A DNA stretch of 50,081 nt, taken from Candidatus Thiodiazotropha sp. (ex Epidulcina cf. delphinae) (GTDB taxonomy: Bacteria > Pseudomonadota > Gammaproteobacteria > Chromatiales > Chromatiaceae). Both the position numbers and the translations under genes were made by a program. The stretch is from contig JAHXHR010000007.1 of assembly GCA_025656505.1 (NCBI GenBank), positions 1 through 50,081 of the forward strand, written 5' to 3'. The notes beneath the pieces are model-generated. The model saw nothing but the letters and a program-made list of their open reading frames with translations, searched no databases and had not been told where the DNA came from. Below, in pieces: positions 1-8,815 of the stretch (positions are counted from its first letter, which is position 1; each line of letters opens with the position of its first letter).

Positions 1-77
1 TAATATACTATTTGATGAAAAACTGGGTCACTTGAATTATTCCGTAAATCCAGTCACATAAATCGGGAAGTTATTAC

Positions 78-395
78 GTGCCCATTCCTTATCCTCATCA
101 CTACTATAATATGAGTATGCAAGGCTTAAAAAACCTGTTTGATAAATTTTTACATATAGAGAAACAAGAGGTAATAGCTAGTGGCTTGCCCATATGGACG
201 TTAACATGGTTTTTGAATAGCTGGTTAAGTGGCTTGGATGATAATGCAAAAAGTGAATTTCTTGGAATGACTGTTGCAGATTTGATTGGTAATCCAATAG
301 ACTATTTTGAACGACAATTCGTTAAAAAACTTTCTATAGAAAAAAATATAGAATTGGCTTGTACTACTTCTCTAATAGCTAAAAAATTATGTTAA
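78..395 (+). CDS. Small hypothetical protein, AT-rich
   Basis: This 105-residue ORF begins at GTG (78-80) after two in-frame stops upstream (33-35 and 45-47). I do not recognise the family. The protein has no obvious signal peptide or membrane segment. It has a run of mixed charged and hydrophobic residues and a short Asn/Asp-rich middle (LSGLDDNAKSEF). Its codons are much more AT-rich than those of the genes from position 3426 onwards, like the rest of the first 500 bases. It is followed 34 bases later by the left end of a decayed insertion sequence. This suggests acquired DNA or a fragment of a longer gene. That it is really expressed is unproven. Confidence 0.4.
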   Translation: MPIPYPHHYYNMSMQGLKNLFDKFLHIEKQEVIASGLPIWTLTWFLNSWLSGLDDNAKSEFLGMTVADLIGNPIDYFERQFVKKLSIEKNIELACTTSLIAKKLC

Positions 396-428
396 TTCAT
401 TGGATATTCAGCCATTGCAGTAGTGATA

Positions 429-1382
429 TGGCAAGACTTTTACTGACAAATAATCACGCAACTTTTCGGTACGTTTTGTCATAGCCCAATGGCGTCTGAT
501 AGCCGATAGTTGAGTGGCGTCTCCGGCGGTTATAAAACACCTCGATATGCTCGAAAATATCTTGCTTAGCTTGTCGGCGTGTCTGATAACGTCTGTGATA
601 GATCAGCTCCGTCTTCAGCGTATGGAAAAAGCGCTCTGAAGGTGCGTTATCCCAACAGTTACCTTTTCGGCTCATGCTGCCAATGAAGCCTTGGTCTTTG
701 ATGGTTTTCTGATAGAGATCAGAAGCATATTGGCTACCACGATCACTGTGGACCATGAGGCATTTAAGTGGTTTGCGCTTCCAGATCGCCATCACCCATG
801 CGTCATTTGCCGGTTGAGCAGGCATGCGCTCCGACATCGCCCAGCCCACAATGGCCCGTGAGTAGGGGTCAATCAAGACCGCAAGGTAGAGCCGGCTCTC
901 ATTGGTCCGGATGTAGGTGATGTCACCCGCATACACGGTATCCGGCTACTCCACCATGAATTCTCGATCCAGCAGATTCGGCACGACAGGGCGGCCATGG
1001 TTGGAATTTGTTGTCGTCCACCAAGTCCTTGAGGATACGCCTGGCTCCGTAGGCTCCACGGCTCTTCTCGTGGCTCTCCTTCACTTTCTCACTCAAGCGC
1101 ATATCTTCAAGACTGCGGGCGCTCTCAGGCCCTTTCAGCCCGTCATAGTAGGCACGCAGGGAGACAGCCATCAGGTCGCACATTCGGGTCACGGTAAATG
1201 TCTCATGATGGCGTTCAATGATGTCACCGATATGGGCCGATCGCTCTCTTTTGCCGGTTTGACCGCTGACTCTTTAAACGCTGAGGTATAGTCGCTCTGT
1301 TTCTTCTGATTACTCATCGGTACACACTCTCCAGTTAGGCCACAAGATTATTTGAGGTTGTGTGTCCGGGATAGTCTAGCCA
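429..1382 (-). mobile_element. Degraded IS3-family insertion sequence with readable terminal inverted repeats
   Basis: The left end TGGCAAGACTTTTACTGACA (429-448) matches the reverse complement of the right end, TGGCTAGACTATCCCGGACA (1382 back to 1363). Counting to 22 bases, 16 positions agree. Both ends have the TG...CA tips usual for IS3 elements. Between them lie remnants of orfA and orfB on the minus strand. The element is about 954 bp, short of the roughly 1.2-1.3 kb of a complete IS3 member, which fits the internal deletions seen in the coding region. I found no convincing direct repeat of the target outside the ends (ATA on the left, CAT on the right). Confidence 0.75.
454..1320 (-). 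pseudogene. IS3-family transposase (orfA/orfB) broken by deletions, a frameshift and a stop
   Basis: The gene starts at the ATG at 1320 as an IS3 orfA (MSNQKKQSDYTSAFKESAVK, then ESDRPIS). Near 1237 the reading jumps to orfB text in another frame (IERHHETFTVTRMCDLM), so the rest of orfA and the start of orfB are missing. A second deletion or frameshift lies near 1025: text up to GARRILKDLV is followed in a different frame by TTNSNHGRPVVPNLLDREF. An in-frame TAG then separates FMVE from PDTVYAGDITYIRT. The DDE integrase end (936-454) is well kept, with DITYIRT, HSDRGSQY, NCWDNAPSERFFHTLK and YNRRRRHSTIGY. No functional transposase can be made from this copy. Confidence 0.85.
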
Positions 1383-1497
1383 CATCAACCCGGATAGACC
1401 CAAAAAAGAAGACAATCGCCATTAGGCACCAGAGTGATGGTAGTATGTTTTGTATCGCCGTGTTTATCCTTTAAGGGTGGGGACAGGGTATTTTTCC

Positions 1498-2424
1498 TTA
1501 TGCTGCTGGCCTATTTTCAGAGCGCAACGAATATTGGCTCAGAAAAAAGAATACAATATCGCCTCCTACCGTGACCAAACGGAATAGTAACGCAAGGATT
1601 AATGCAGGTCCTTCTCCACTGAGTGGCATCAGTAATAGAACCAAAATTGCCTCACGAATCCCAATCCCTGAGGGTGCTCCGGGGGTGATGAAGCCGATTA
1701 ACCAGGAGATGGCAAAGGCACTGAGGAGAAGTGTGTTGTCTGCACTCACAGTGATCCTTCCGGTAACAAAACAGATGAGTGCAAGGGCTAGACCGGAGAT
1801 GAGAAAAAAGAGCAGATAGTACGAAAGAGGTAGAAGCATCGAGACTGGCGGGATTGATGGAATAGCGGGTCGGTGCCTATGCAAAATTGATGGTGTGAAG
1901 AGATAGATGATGAGGATAAACGGCGCGATTATGGGTATCCAGGTAAGCTGATCGAACTGATGGGTGATTGTGTTGCCGCCAACCAGGGTAATGATTAGTG
2001 CGGCACTGAACAAGCCGGTTATTTCGAAGATTGAGGTTAGTGCCAGGCGTGTGTGTGACACGCCGGCTGCCTTGCCCATCGCGTGACGGCCGGCAAGGTG
2101 CGCAATATTTCCCGGAATATATTTGCCGATTTGACTTTTACCATAAATCCGGGTGAGAGTCCTTTGTTTGACGGTGTGTTCACCGCAGAGTCTCAGCAGT
2201 CGTATCCAGGCTGAAGAGAGGGCGAAATTGGCCATTCCATAGATAATCACCCCTACTCCAAGAGTGGCGAAAGAGGGTGCCGAGGGTCTCCATGACAGTA
2301 AGACATCCCGATAGCCCCATAACAGATGGGCTATGTAGAAGAAGGAGAGGAGTACCAGCAGACCGCCCATTATCGAGAGCCATCTTGGGGTGGTTATCTT
2401 ATTCTGAGACGGATCGGACTTCAT
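1498..2424 (-). CDS. UPF0104 / LPG-synthase TM-like integral membrane protein (putative flippase)
   Basis: This 308-residue protein has about eight hydrophobic segments. It matches the membrane half of lysylphosphatidylglycerol synthase-like and glycan-lipid flippase-like proteins. Two motifs of that family are visible: GKSQIGKYIPGNIAHLAGRH in the first third, and TPGAPSGIGIREA near residue 255. In known families such proteins move or modify lipid-linked substrates in the inner membrane. Here the soluble aminoacyl-transfer domain is absent, so a flippase-like role in polysaccharide or glycolipid assembly is the best guess. It lies next to polysaccharide-type pseudogenes and a GT-C-like gene, but on the opposite strand. 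The exact substrate cannot be read from the sequence. Confidence 0.7.
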   Translation of the reverse strand: MKSDPSQNKITTPRWLSIMGGLLVLLSFFYIAHLLWGYRDVLLSWRPSAPSFATLGVGVIIYGMANFALSSAWIRLLRLCGEHTVKQRTLTRIYGKSQIGKYIPGNIAHLAGRHAMGKAAGVSHTRLALTSIFEITGLFSAALIITLVGGNTITHQFDQLTWIPIIAPFILIIYLFTPSILHRHRPAIPSIPPVSMLLPLSYYLLFFLISGLALALICFVTGRITVSADNTLLLSAFAISWLIGFITPGAPSGIGIREAILVLLLMPLSGEGPALILALLFRLVTVGGDIVFFFLSQYSLRSENRPAA

Positions 2425-2506
2425 GGATTTGTCATGTTGCAGGATAGCAAGTCAAGTGATGGACAATCATCGTTGTAGATACGAGTCTGGCTCTTCAGCC
2501 CGACAA

Positions 2507-2917
2507 ATGGATTGGCGTTTTAAACGCGTCCTTTTCCACACAATGGCATTGATGGCGCTGATCGTGATTGCCGTGATGAAAATCCCTTCGTGGGAGAGAC
2601 CATAGCGCCGTTTGATATACTCTCGCGTGTGCCTGGATGGAAGAATACAGGTATCGATGACTCGGTCAAGCACTTGAAGCATTCGGATGTGCTTGACTAC
2701 AAATTTCCATCTTGGCGTTTCGTGCGGGATCGATTGCGAAACGGGGAATTGCCGCTCTGGAATACATTGGTGTTGGGGGGAGCGGCTATCGCTGCTGATG
2801 ACACGCTCCATATTGACACTCATCTTTGCGCGCTATGCGGTAATCGATGATAAAAGCATAGGGCTGTATGTCTCCGTGCCGGTCAACTTGATTATGATTT
2901 CCATCGGTAGCTATTAA
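2507..2917 (+). pseudogene. Remnant of a YfhO-like polytopic membrane protein (N-terminal part)
   Basis: An ATG at 2507 opens MDWRFKRVLFHTMALMALI, a plausible first membrane segment, and runs into a stop at 2605. From about 2595 the text continues in another frame as PFDILSRVPGWKNTGI and then FPSWRFVRDRLRNGELPLWN, followed by GGAA. The latter resembles the first periplasmic loop of YfhO-like and related large membrane glycosyltransferases (D..PW..F..D.L..GE.PLWN...GG). That frame stops at 2848, and a third frame carries hydrophobic text (YVSVPVNLIMISIG) to 2917. At least two frameshifts and the loss of the remaining membrane segments show a decayed gene. Confidence 0.55.
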
Positions 2918-3060
2918 CCCGACATATTAGGTCACCGGGTTAATAAACGTGAATCGTTTGGCCGCCCTATTGGGTGCATTTGCCTGGATTCCAATGGGCT
3001 ACACTAGGCAAATCCCACTGATTGGAAGCAGTATGATCAATAGACTGATTTTGATCTTAG

Positions 3061-3393
3061 GACTGGAATTTTACGGTCATAACCATCTTGGTTTCAGTCG
3101 CCGGATACGATAGACTCTTCGCTTACGCACCCCTGTTGGAAAATTTCTTGCCGGTGTTGTTTGCGCTTCAGGTGTTTGTGGAACCGGTGGTCTGATCCTA
3201 TCCCGGTTGGTCTCTCGCTCATAGTGGAGAGCAGGTTGAGCCGGGGTTGTTCCTGGAAGTCTTGCCTGACGTGCCGGTAAGCGGAAAAGGAGAGATTAAG
3301 TTACTGTTACCTGCCAACAGAATACATCCAGCCGGGTATTGCATCATTGACGAGTATCCTGCTCATGATCGAGATGATTTTTCAGGCAGATAA
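3061..3393 (+). pseudogene. Decayed ORF with an internal TGA, unknown membrane-associated product
   Basis: One frame reads DWNFTVITILVSVAGYDRLF, continues through FLPVLFALQVFVEPVV to a TGA at 3193-3195, and then runs on as YPGWSLAHSGEQVEPGLFLE and GKGEIKLLLPANRIHPAGYC to a TAA at 3391. The amino-acid texture on both sides of the TGA looks coding, with regular hydrophobic and charged spacing. There is no good start codon. I cannot assign a family. It may be the tail of the same ruined membrane protein that begins at 2507, or a separate gene. The bases between 2918 and 3060 show nothing I can interpret. Confidence 0.35.
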
Positions 3394-3425
3394 AGTGAAT
3401 CGATGGTTTCGGTAGGAGGAAAGTA

Positions 3426-5531
3426 GTGTATCGAATTGAAGCGAAAGACTCTGATGCAACATCAATCGATTGGAGTGGCGCAGCGGTGTTGCTGCTGGTT
3501 GTATCGGCCGCACTGTTTCGTTTTATGTTGACCGCAGGTTTGCCGCTGTCCGCCTATGCCGTTCAAGTCTTCGACGACGACCTGTTCATTCGCTTGGCGG
3601 AGAGTGTGGTGGCGGGGGAATGGCTTGGTAATTACGATAAGCTGACCCTGGTCAAGTCTCCGCTCTATCCTCTGTTCATTGCTGCAAACTATTTACTGGG
3701 TTTCCAGTTCAAGGCGATGGAGCACTTGCTCTATATTCTGGCTTGTGTGGTTTTTTATTTCGCGCTGCTGAAAATCTCTGTGAACCGCTATCTGGCGTTA
3801 GTGCCTTTCCTGCTGTTGCTGTTCAGCCCCTACCACCATGGCAGTGTGGAGCGCGGCTGGTTCTATACTGCACTGACCCTTTTGGTTGTTGCGGGTATGT
3901 TCTATCTCACCTCTTTGCGGATGGTGTCAGGCGTGATTAGGCGCCGCTACGCGCTTCTGTTAGGCTTGGGACTGGCCGCTCTCTATCTATCGCGGGAGGA
4001 GACGGTTTGGCTTTACCCGCTCCTCATGGTCGCCTTTGTCCTGCTGTTCTATCAGGCTGACAGGCGCGGTATGGTCATACAAATGGGTAAAACCCTGCCT
4101 TTGATTTTGCTGGGGGCGGCATTTCCCATACTGGTGGTGATGAGCTTGAATTACTTCAATTACGGTCTATTTGGTGTGAAGGATGCCACTTCCAGCCAGT
4201 TCATTTCGGCCATAAAAGCAATGAAAAGTGTGCGCTCCGGTGAGGAGATGCCTTATGTCGATGTCAGTCGTGATGCGCTACGCGAGATGTATAAGGTAAG
4301 TCCAACCTTGTTGGATCTGGACCTCTATCTGAGTGGGAATAACGGCAAAACGTGGGGCAGTTATATGTGTCGCCGGTATGCGTCGGCATGCGGGGAGATC
4401 GGCGGCGGGTACTTTTTCTGGGCCTTGCGAGACGCAGTGGAGGCGAACGGCGGTTTTCAGCAATATGCAGAGACGCAAAGGGTCTTTTCAGACATTCACG
4501 ACGAACTTAGTGCGGCCTGCAATGACAATCGGCTGGATTGTTCGCGGAGTGTCTGGCCGGTTCGTTATCCTATTCGCTGGAACAGAGTGGATAGCTATCT
4601 GGCGAAGCTGCCTGGGATTTTCACCTATATGGTAACAGGGTTACATGGCCGTCTGCCTGGGTATGGCCCTTCCAGGGGGCCGCAGGAAAGGCTCGATGCG
4701 TTCATGCGGCTCTCCAATTCGTTTCTGCTTCCTCAGTCATCTCAGACCTTCACCCTCTCTGGCTGGCTGATTTCCGATGATCCTGACAAATATCTGGCCA
4801 TTGTCCCGAAGGAGCAGAAAAACTATTCCGCCAGTTTCAGCTTAAAAAAGAGCCCGGATTTACCGCACCATTTCCCACAAAACGACTATGCCGGTATCTC
4901 GAGGTTTTCCACACAGGGGCAGTGTGAAAACGGCCAGTGCGAGTTGTTGGTCATGTCAGGCTCCCAGCGCATACGGGTGGATCAGTCGAAGGTCAAACCG
5001 GGTAAGGGTCTGCAGATCGATGGCATGCGTCTGCATATAGATTCTATTGTGAAAGAGAGTATTGACCCTCCGTTGATTTGGAAGATCGAGACGTTTAAAA
5101 AGATCGGTCGGGTTTACAATGCTGCCTTGGTGTATTTGACCGCAGCCGCATCGGTCATTTTTCTCTATGCGCTTTTCGCCCTGGCGTATCGGGGATACAG
5201 GAGCTTGTTGTTCGGTGTGGCCGTGATGAGCCTGTTCGCGATTGGTGGGCGTCTCGCGGTATTGGCGTTGTTTGACGATTTCACCCAAATCCCGATTGTC
5301 GGTCAATTCCGCCATTTCCTGGCGGTAATGCCGTTTCTGCTGATGTTCATCGGGTTGAATATTCTGATGTTGTTCGATCTTATTCCCGGCCTCAAGCGGA
5401 AAAACCATACCCATAGAGCGGAGCAGGAGGCTTTAGGGTCATCGCCTGAGCGTGCGGATTCGGTTGATATTGAAGCGGATGAACGATCTCATAAGGAAGC
5501 CACCTCGACATCACTGCCGGCGACCCACTGA
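3426..5531 (+). CDS. Large polytopic membrane protein, GT-C glycosyltransferase-like
   Basis: This 701-residue protein starts at GTG 3426, with AGGAGG about eight bases upstream. The first 270 residues hold about seven to eight membrane helices. After helix one comes an acidic loop with FDDDLF and then LTLVKSPLYPLF, the layout of the catalytic first loop of GT-C (PMT/ArnT-like) enzymes that use polyprenyl-phosphate sugars. A soluble domain of about 300 residues (around 270-560) follows, with several Cys residues, and then three more helices and a charged tail. It probably glycosylates a lipid-linked or surface glycan from the periplasmic side. No named family is recognised with certainty. The methyltransferase follows 96 bases later in the same direction. 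Confidence 0.6.
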   Translation: MYRIEAKDSDATSIDWSGAAVLLLVVSAALFRFMLTAGLPLSAYAVQVFDDDLFIRLAESVVAGEWLGNYDKLTLVKSPLYPLFIAANYLLGFQFKAMEHLLYILACVVFYFALLKISVNRYLALVPFLLLLFSPYHHGSVERGWFYTALTLLVVAGMFYLTSLRMVSGVIRRRYALLLGLGLAALYLSREETVWLYPLLMVAFVLLFYQADRRGMVIQMGKTLPLILLGAAFPILVVMSLNYFNYGLFGVKDATSSQFISAIKAMKSVRSGEEMPYVDVSRDALREMYKVSPTLLDLDLYLSGNNGKTWGSYMCRRYASACGEIGGGYFFWALRDAVEANGGFQQYAETQRVFSDIHDELSAACNDNRLDCSRSVWPVRYPIRWNRVDSYLAKLPGIFTYMVTGLHGRLPGYGPSRGPQERLDAFMRLSNSFLLPQSSQTFTLSGWLISDDPDKYLAIVPKEQKNYSASFSLKKSPDLPHHFPQNDYAGISRFSTQGQCENGQCELLVMSGSQRIRVDQSKVKPGKGLQIDGMRLHIDSIVKESIDPPLIWKIETFKKIGRVYNAALVYLTAAASVIFLYALFALAYRGYRSLLFGVAVMSLFAIGGRLAVLALFDDFTQIPIVGQFRHFLAVMPFLLMFIGLNILMLFDLIPGLKRKNHTHRAEQEALGSSPERADSVDIEADERSHKEATSTSLPATH

Positions 5532-5627
5532 AATACCCCTCGATAATCTCTTGGAAAGGCTTGAAGTGGTTGTGCTTTTTAAGTTTAACTTCGACAATGG
5601 GTATTTGTTCAATTGCGGAATTTTCCC

Positions 5628-6266
5628 ATGCTGAAACATAACAGAGGGCCGTTGGTTGAAAACGGCATAGTGGTTGGTAATACAACGGACAAGTATGAGT
5701 CCGCAAATCCCATAACCCGCTTTCTGACCGACAACTTCTGCCGTGCTGTGGGTGAGCTTACGGCGCGGATAGCGCCGGAGGATATCTTTGAGGTGGGGTG
5801 TGGCGAAGGGCATGTGACAAAGGTGCTGCTTGAGCGAACGGAGGCAAAAATTCATGCAGTGGATATTTCCGAAACCATACTCGATATCGCCAGGGGCAAT
5901 GTGAATTCTCCACGGGTCGTTTTTGCATGTAAGAATATCTACGCTATCGATAGCGTCACCGAACATGCCGGCTTGGTTGTCTGCTGCGAGGTGCTGGAGC
6001 ATCTGGATGATCCGCAATGTGGCCTGAAGATTCTTGCCGATGCAGCCAAACCCTATGCCATCTTGAGTGTTCCCAGAGAGCCGCTGTGGCGGGTGTTGAA
6101 CATGGTCCGTGGGGCCTATTGGAAGGATCTGGGGAATACTCCCGGACACCTGCAGCATTGGTCCAGAGGGGGGTTTATCCGCTTCGTATCACAGGAGTTC
6201 GAGGTAATGGAGGCCCGGTCAGTGCTGCCTTGGACAATTCTTCTTGCCCGCTCGATGTCCGCGTAA
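5628..6266 (+). CDS. Class I SAM-dependent methyltransferase
   Basis: From the ATG at 5628 this encodes 212 residues. An in-frame TTG at 5613 would add five. Motif I is FEVGCGEGHVT. Motif II is the acidic end IHAVDISE. The post-motif CCEVLEHLDDP is typical of the Methyltransf_11/23-type (UbiG-like) fold. The C-terminal part (PREPLWRVLNMVRG, then GNTPGHLQHWS) resembles methyltransferases found in glycan clusters, which often act on sugars or polyprenyl-linked intermediates. The acceptor is not deducible. The gene follows a GT-C-like gene and is followed by a short hydrophobic ORF and element A1, so this operon is cut short. Confidence 0.75.
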   Translation: MLKHNRGPLVENGIVVGNTTDKYESANPITRFLTDNFCRAVGELTARIAPEDIFEVGCGEGHVTKVLLERTEAKIHAVDISETILDIARGNVNSPRVVFACKNIYAIDSVTEHAGLVVCCEVLEHLDDPQCGLKILADAAKPYAILSVPREPLWRVLNMVRGAYWKDLGNTPGHLQHWSRGGFIRFVSQEFEVMEARSVLPWTILLARSMSA

Positions 6267-6283
6267 GCGTTGGCTCCTGTCTG

Positions 6284-6358
6284 ATGCTGCGCTTTATCCT
6301 GCTTTTCTCCATCATTCTCGTCGGACTGTTCACTCTGGAACTGCTTTCCTTAGGTTGA
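6284..6358 (+). CDS. 24-residue hydrophobic peptide, possibly an exosortase N-terminal remnant
   Basis: An ATG at 6284, 18 bases after the methyltransferase stop, opens a 24-codon ORF that is almost entirely a membrane helix (MLRFILLFSIILVGLFTLEL, then LSLG). The pattern of MLRF, hydrophobic stretch, FTLEL is similar to the start of exosortase H-type proteins as I remember them. If so, this is the stub of a gene whose remainder is lost. It could equally be a small membrane peptide in its own right. No conserved exosortase catalytic Cys, Arg or His region is present anywhere nearby. The call rests on resemblance of about 20 residues only. Confidence 0.25.
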   Translation: MLRFILLFSIILVGLFTLELLSLG

Positions 6359-6420
6359 GGGACGAAAGCTCAAGCCTTGAGGTGCTCTGTCATCCAGTGT
6401 CAAGTCTTGGCTGGAGTTAA

Positions 6421-6657
6421 CCTAAAAACCGCAGTTGGGCGGAGTGAAGTGTGCGCTTGCGGGGGTGCAGGGCAAGGCGCAACGACGCGGAATAGTTATG
6501 CTATTCCAAGGCGTTGCAACGTAGCCATGCGCCGCCGCAAGCGTACAATTCACCCCGTAGCGTGATTCACCCGGCAGGTGAATAGGCCAATCGAAGTCAA
6601 TAGCTTGCCTATCAATAGCTTAGTATCAGGATGGAGCGGTCAACTGCGGTTTTTAGG
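6421..6657 (+). mobile_element. Family A element, copy A1 (core-containing, 237 bp)
   Basis: The ends CCTAAAAACCGCAGTTG (left) and the reverse complement of CCTAAAAACCGCAGTTGACC (right) form terminal inverted repeats. A direct repeat GTTAA lies on each side (6416-6420 and 6658-6662). No ORF is evident. The left arm is short. The core at about 6470-6536 holds AATAGTTATGCTATT and GGCGTTGCAACG. The long right arm contains TTCACCCGGCAGGTGAA. The rest of the 6267-6778 gap (6363-6415 and 6663-6778) shows nothing I can name. Confidence 0.85.
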
Positions 6658-6778
6658 GTTAAGTGTTCCTATGGTTGGTATCGGTATTCATTGGTTTAAG
6701 CGCAGTATCCGCCACTTAATAAGGTGCTCATGCAAGGATGCCGTGAACGGCGCTGCCGCTTAGCTTGCGATATGCTCT

Positions 6779-8656
6779 TCAGGCCGAGACTTGTTCGGAG
6801 CGCGTCTGCCGTCCCTGCCGTTCGCTGTGTTCAGGGACCAGTTGGTTGAGTAGTTTTTTCAGTGCTTCGCTGTCGATCGATTCGCATGCCTCGGACATCT
6901 CCTCCAGGATATTCGTCAGCCACTGCCAGTCCACCTGGCGGTGGCGGGCCAGGAAAACCTTCTCGTGGGCGGTTTTTTCAAGTTGCTCCTTTTCGTGGAA
7001 CAACTCCTCATAGAGTTTTTCGCCGGGACGCAGGCCGATGTATTCGATTTGGATATCGGCGCCGGGGGTTCTGCCCGAGAGATGGATCATCTGCTCCGCC
7101 AGATAGCTGATCCTGACCGGCTCCCCCATGTCCAGGACGAAAATTTCGCCGCCCTGGCTCAGGACCACGGTCTGCATGATCAGCTGGCACGCCTCGGAGA
7201 TGGTCATGAAGTAGCGCTCCATGCGCGGGTCCGTCACGGTGACCGGGCCGCCCGCCTCGATCTGTTTGCGAAACAGCGGGATGACGCTGCCGGCGGAATC
7301 CAGCACATTGCCGAAGCGGACGGTAATGAAGTTGGTCTTGGAGTGGGCATTCAGATTCTGACAAAGGATCTCGGCCGCCCGTTTGCTCGCCCCCATCACA
7401 TTGGCCGGGTTCACCGCCTTGTCGGTGGAGACCAGCACGAACACGCCGCAGCCGAAACGGTCGGCCGCCTGCGCCACATTGCGGGTGCCCAGGACATTGT
7501 TGCGCACCGCCTGGCGCAAACGGTTTTCCAGCATCGGCACATGTTTGTAAGCGGCGGCGTGGAACACCACTTGCGGTTGAAATCGGGCAAACAGATTTTC
7601 CACATAGGGCCTGTCGGTGATATCGCCGAGACGGCATTCGAGGGGCAGATCGGGAAACGCCTTGAGCAGCTCCATTTCGATGGAGTAGAGATTGAACTCG
7701 CTGTTCTCCAACAACACCAGGCGGGCAGGTTTCAGTCCGGCCAGTTGGCGGCAGAGTTCGGAGCCGATCGAACCGCCGGCGCCGGTGACCAGGACGGTTT
7801 TGCCGGAGAGCGCCGCGTCGATGGCCTGCCAGTCGAGGGAGACGGGGTTGCGTCCCAACAGGTCTTCGATGGAGACGGAGCGCAGGTGATTGATCTGGAC
7901 ATTGCCCGACATCAGATCATTCAACTGCGGCACGGACCTGAACGGCGCATCGGCCGCTTCGCACAACTCGACAACTCGCCGCATCTGTCTTGAGGAGGCG
8001 GAGGGGATTGCCAACATAATGATATCGATGGCGAGTTTTTCGGTCAGCTCCGGAATGGCTTCGCAGGTGCCGGCCACGGGTAGGCCGTGAATCTCTCGGC
8101 CCTGACGGCGTAACTTGTCATCGACAAAGGCCACCGGCCGGTAGTCGCCTCGGCGGTTGCGCAGGATATCCCGGGCCAGCATCTCGCCGGCCTTGCCTGA
8201 GCCCACGATCAGCACCCGCTGGCTGGGAGAGAGGTCTAGGTTGCGGTCCTTCAACAAGCGGTAGATCAGGCGTGGTCCACTCAGCAGCATCACCAGCAGG
8301 ATCGCGTAGATGATGGGGACCGAGCGTGGAACGCCCCCGGCCCGGGTGAAGACGAACAGCAGCGCCACACTGACCACCGTGCCGACCAGCACCGCCTTGA
8401 GGATGCGCAGGATGTCGGGCAGCGAGGCAAAGCGCCAGATGCCCCGATAGAGGCCGAACAGGAGAAAGGCGGTGAGCTGGATCGGTAGCACGAAGAGCAG
8501 GGCCAGCAGGGCGTCCTGGTAATACGAGGCGGGGAGAACCTCCAGATTGTAGCGAAACCAGAATGCCAGGAACCAGGCGATGGGCACCATCAGCACATCG
8601 TGCCCGAGCGCTACCGCTTGAGAGCGCAAATGGCGAGGTATGAGTTGTCTGCTCAT
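6779..8656 (-). CDS. WbpM/CapD/FlaA1-type nucleotide-sugar 4,6-dehydratase (UDP-GlcNAc dehydratase-like)
   Basis: This 625-residue protein has four N-terminal membrane helices (about 10-120), a first Rossmann-like domain with VLIVGSGKAGEMLARD, and a C-terminal extended SDR domain (about 285-570). Its NAD-binding motif is TGAGGSIGSE. It carries STDKAVNPANVMGASKR, where Met takes the place of the usual SDR Tyr before Lys, as in WbpM and PglF. Enzymes of this family turn UDP-GlcNAc into UDP-4-keto-6-deoxy-GlcNAc at the inner face of the membrane, a precursor of QuiNAc, FucNAc and bacillosamine. It stands alone on the minus strand, divergent from the T2SS operon. A matching reductase and initiating transferase lie at 43085-45136. 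Confidence 0.88.
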   Translation of the reverse strand: MSRQLIPRHLRSQAVALGHDVLMVPIAWFLAFWFRYNLEVLPASYYQDALLALLFVLPIQLTAFLLFGLYRGIWRFASLPDILRILKAVLVGTVVSVALLFVFTRAGGVPRSVPIIYAILLVMLLSGPRLIYRLLKDRNLDLSPSQRVLIVGSGKAGEMLARDILRNRRGDYRPVAFVDDKLRRQGREIHGLPVAGTCEAIPELTEKLAIDIIMLAIPSASSRQMRRVVELCEAADAPFRSVPQLNDLMSGNVQINHLRSVSIEDLLGRNPVSLDWQAIDAALSGKTVLVTGAGGSIGSELCRQLAGLKPARLVLLENSEFNLYSIEMELLKAFPDLPLECRLGDITDRPYVENLFARFQPQVVFHAAAYKHVPMLENRLRQAVRNNVLGTRNVAQAADRFGCGVFVLVSTDKAVNPANVMGASKRAAEILCQNLNAHSKTNFITVRFGNVLDSAGSVIPLFRKQIEAGGPVTVTDPRMERYFMTISEACQLIMQTVVLSQGGEIFVLDMGEPVRISYLAEQMIHLSGRTPGADIQIEYIGLRPGEKLYEELFHEKEQLEKTAHEKVFLARHRQVDWQWLTNILEEMSEACESIDSEALKKLLNQLVPEHSERQGRQTRSEQVSA

Positions 8657-8815
8657 TCAGGCACTCCTGGATCCCAAAGTGTAGCTTGGACAGCCGACGA
8701 TGGGCCATTCTACCCCATTGTGTGAAACTTGTTGTTTCCCTTATTTCGGTTCGTCTCCGTATCGGGTGGGTTATACTGCAGCCCGGCGCCGTCGATGTCG
8801 ATCCGTGAACACTCC

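Noticed and set aside
1383-1497. A possible REP-associated transposase end near GGGTGGGGACAGGG
   Set aside because: The phrase is reminiscent of sequences near Y1 transposases, but there is no transposase and no pairing end.
6941-7993. A 350-codon open frame on the plus strand opposite the WbpM-like gene
   Set aside because: It is a shadow of a GC-rich gene. The composition is rich in His, Gln and Asp, without any motif.
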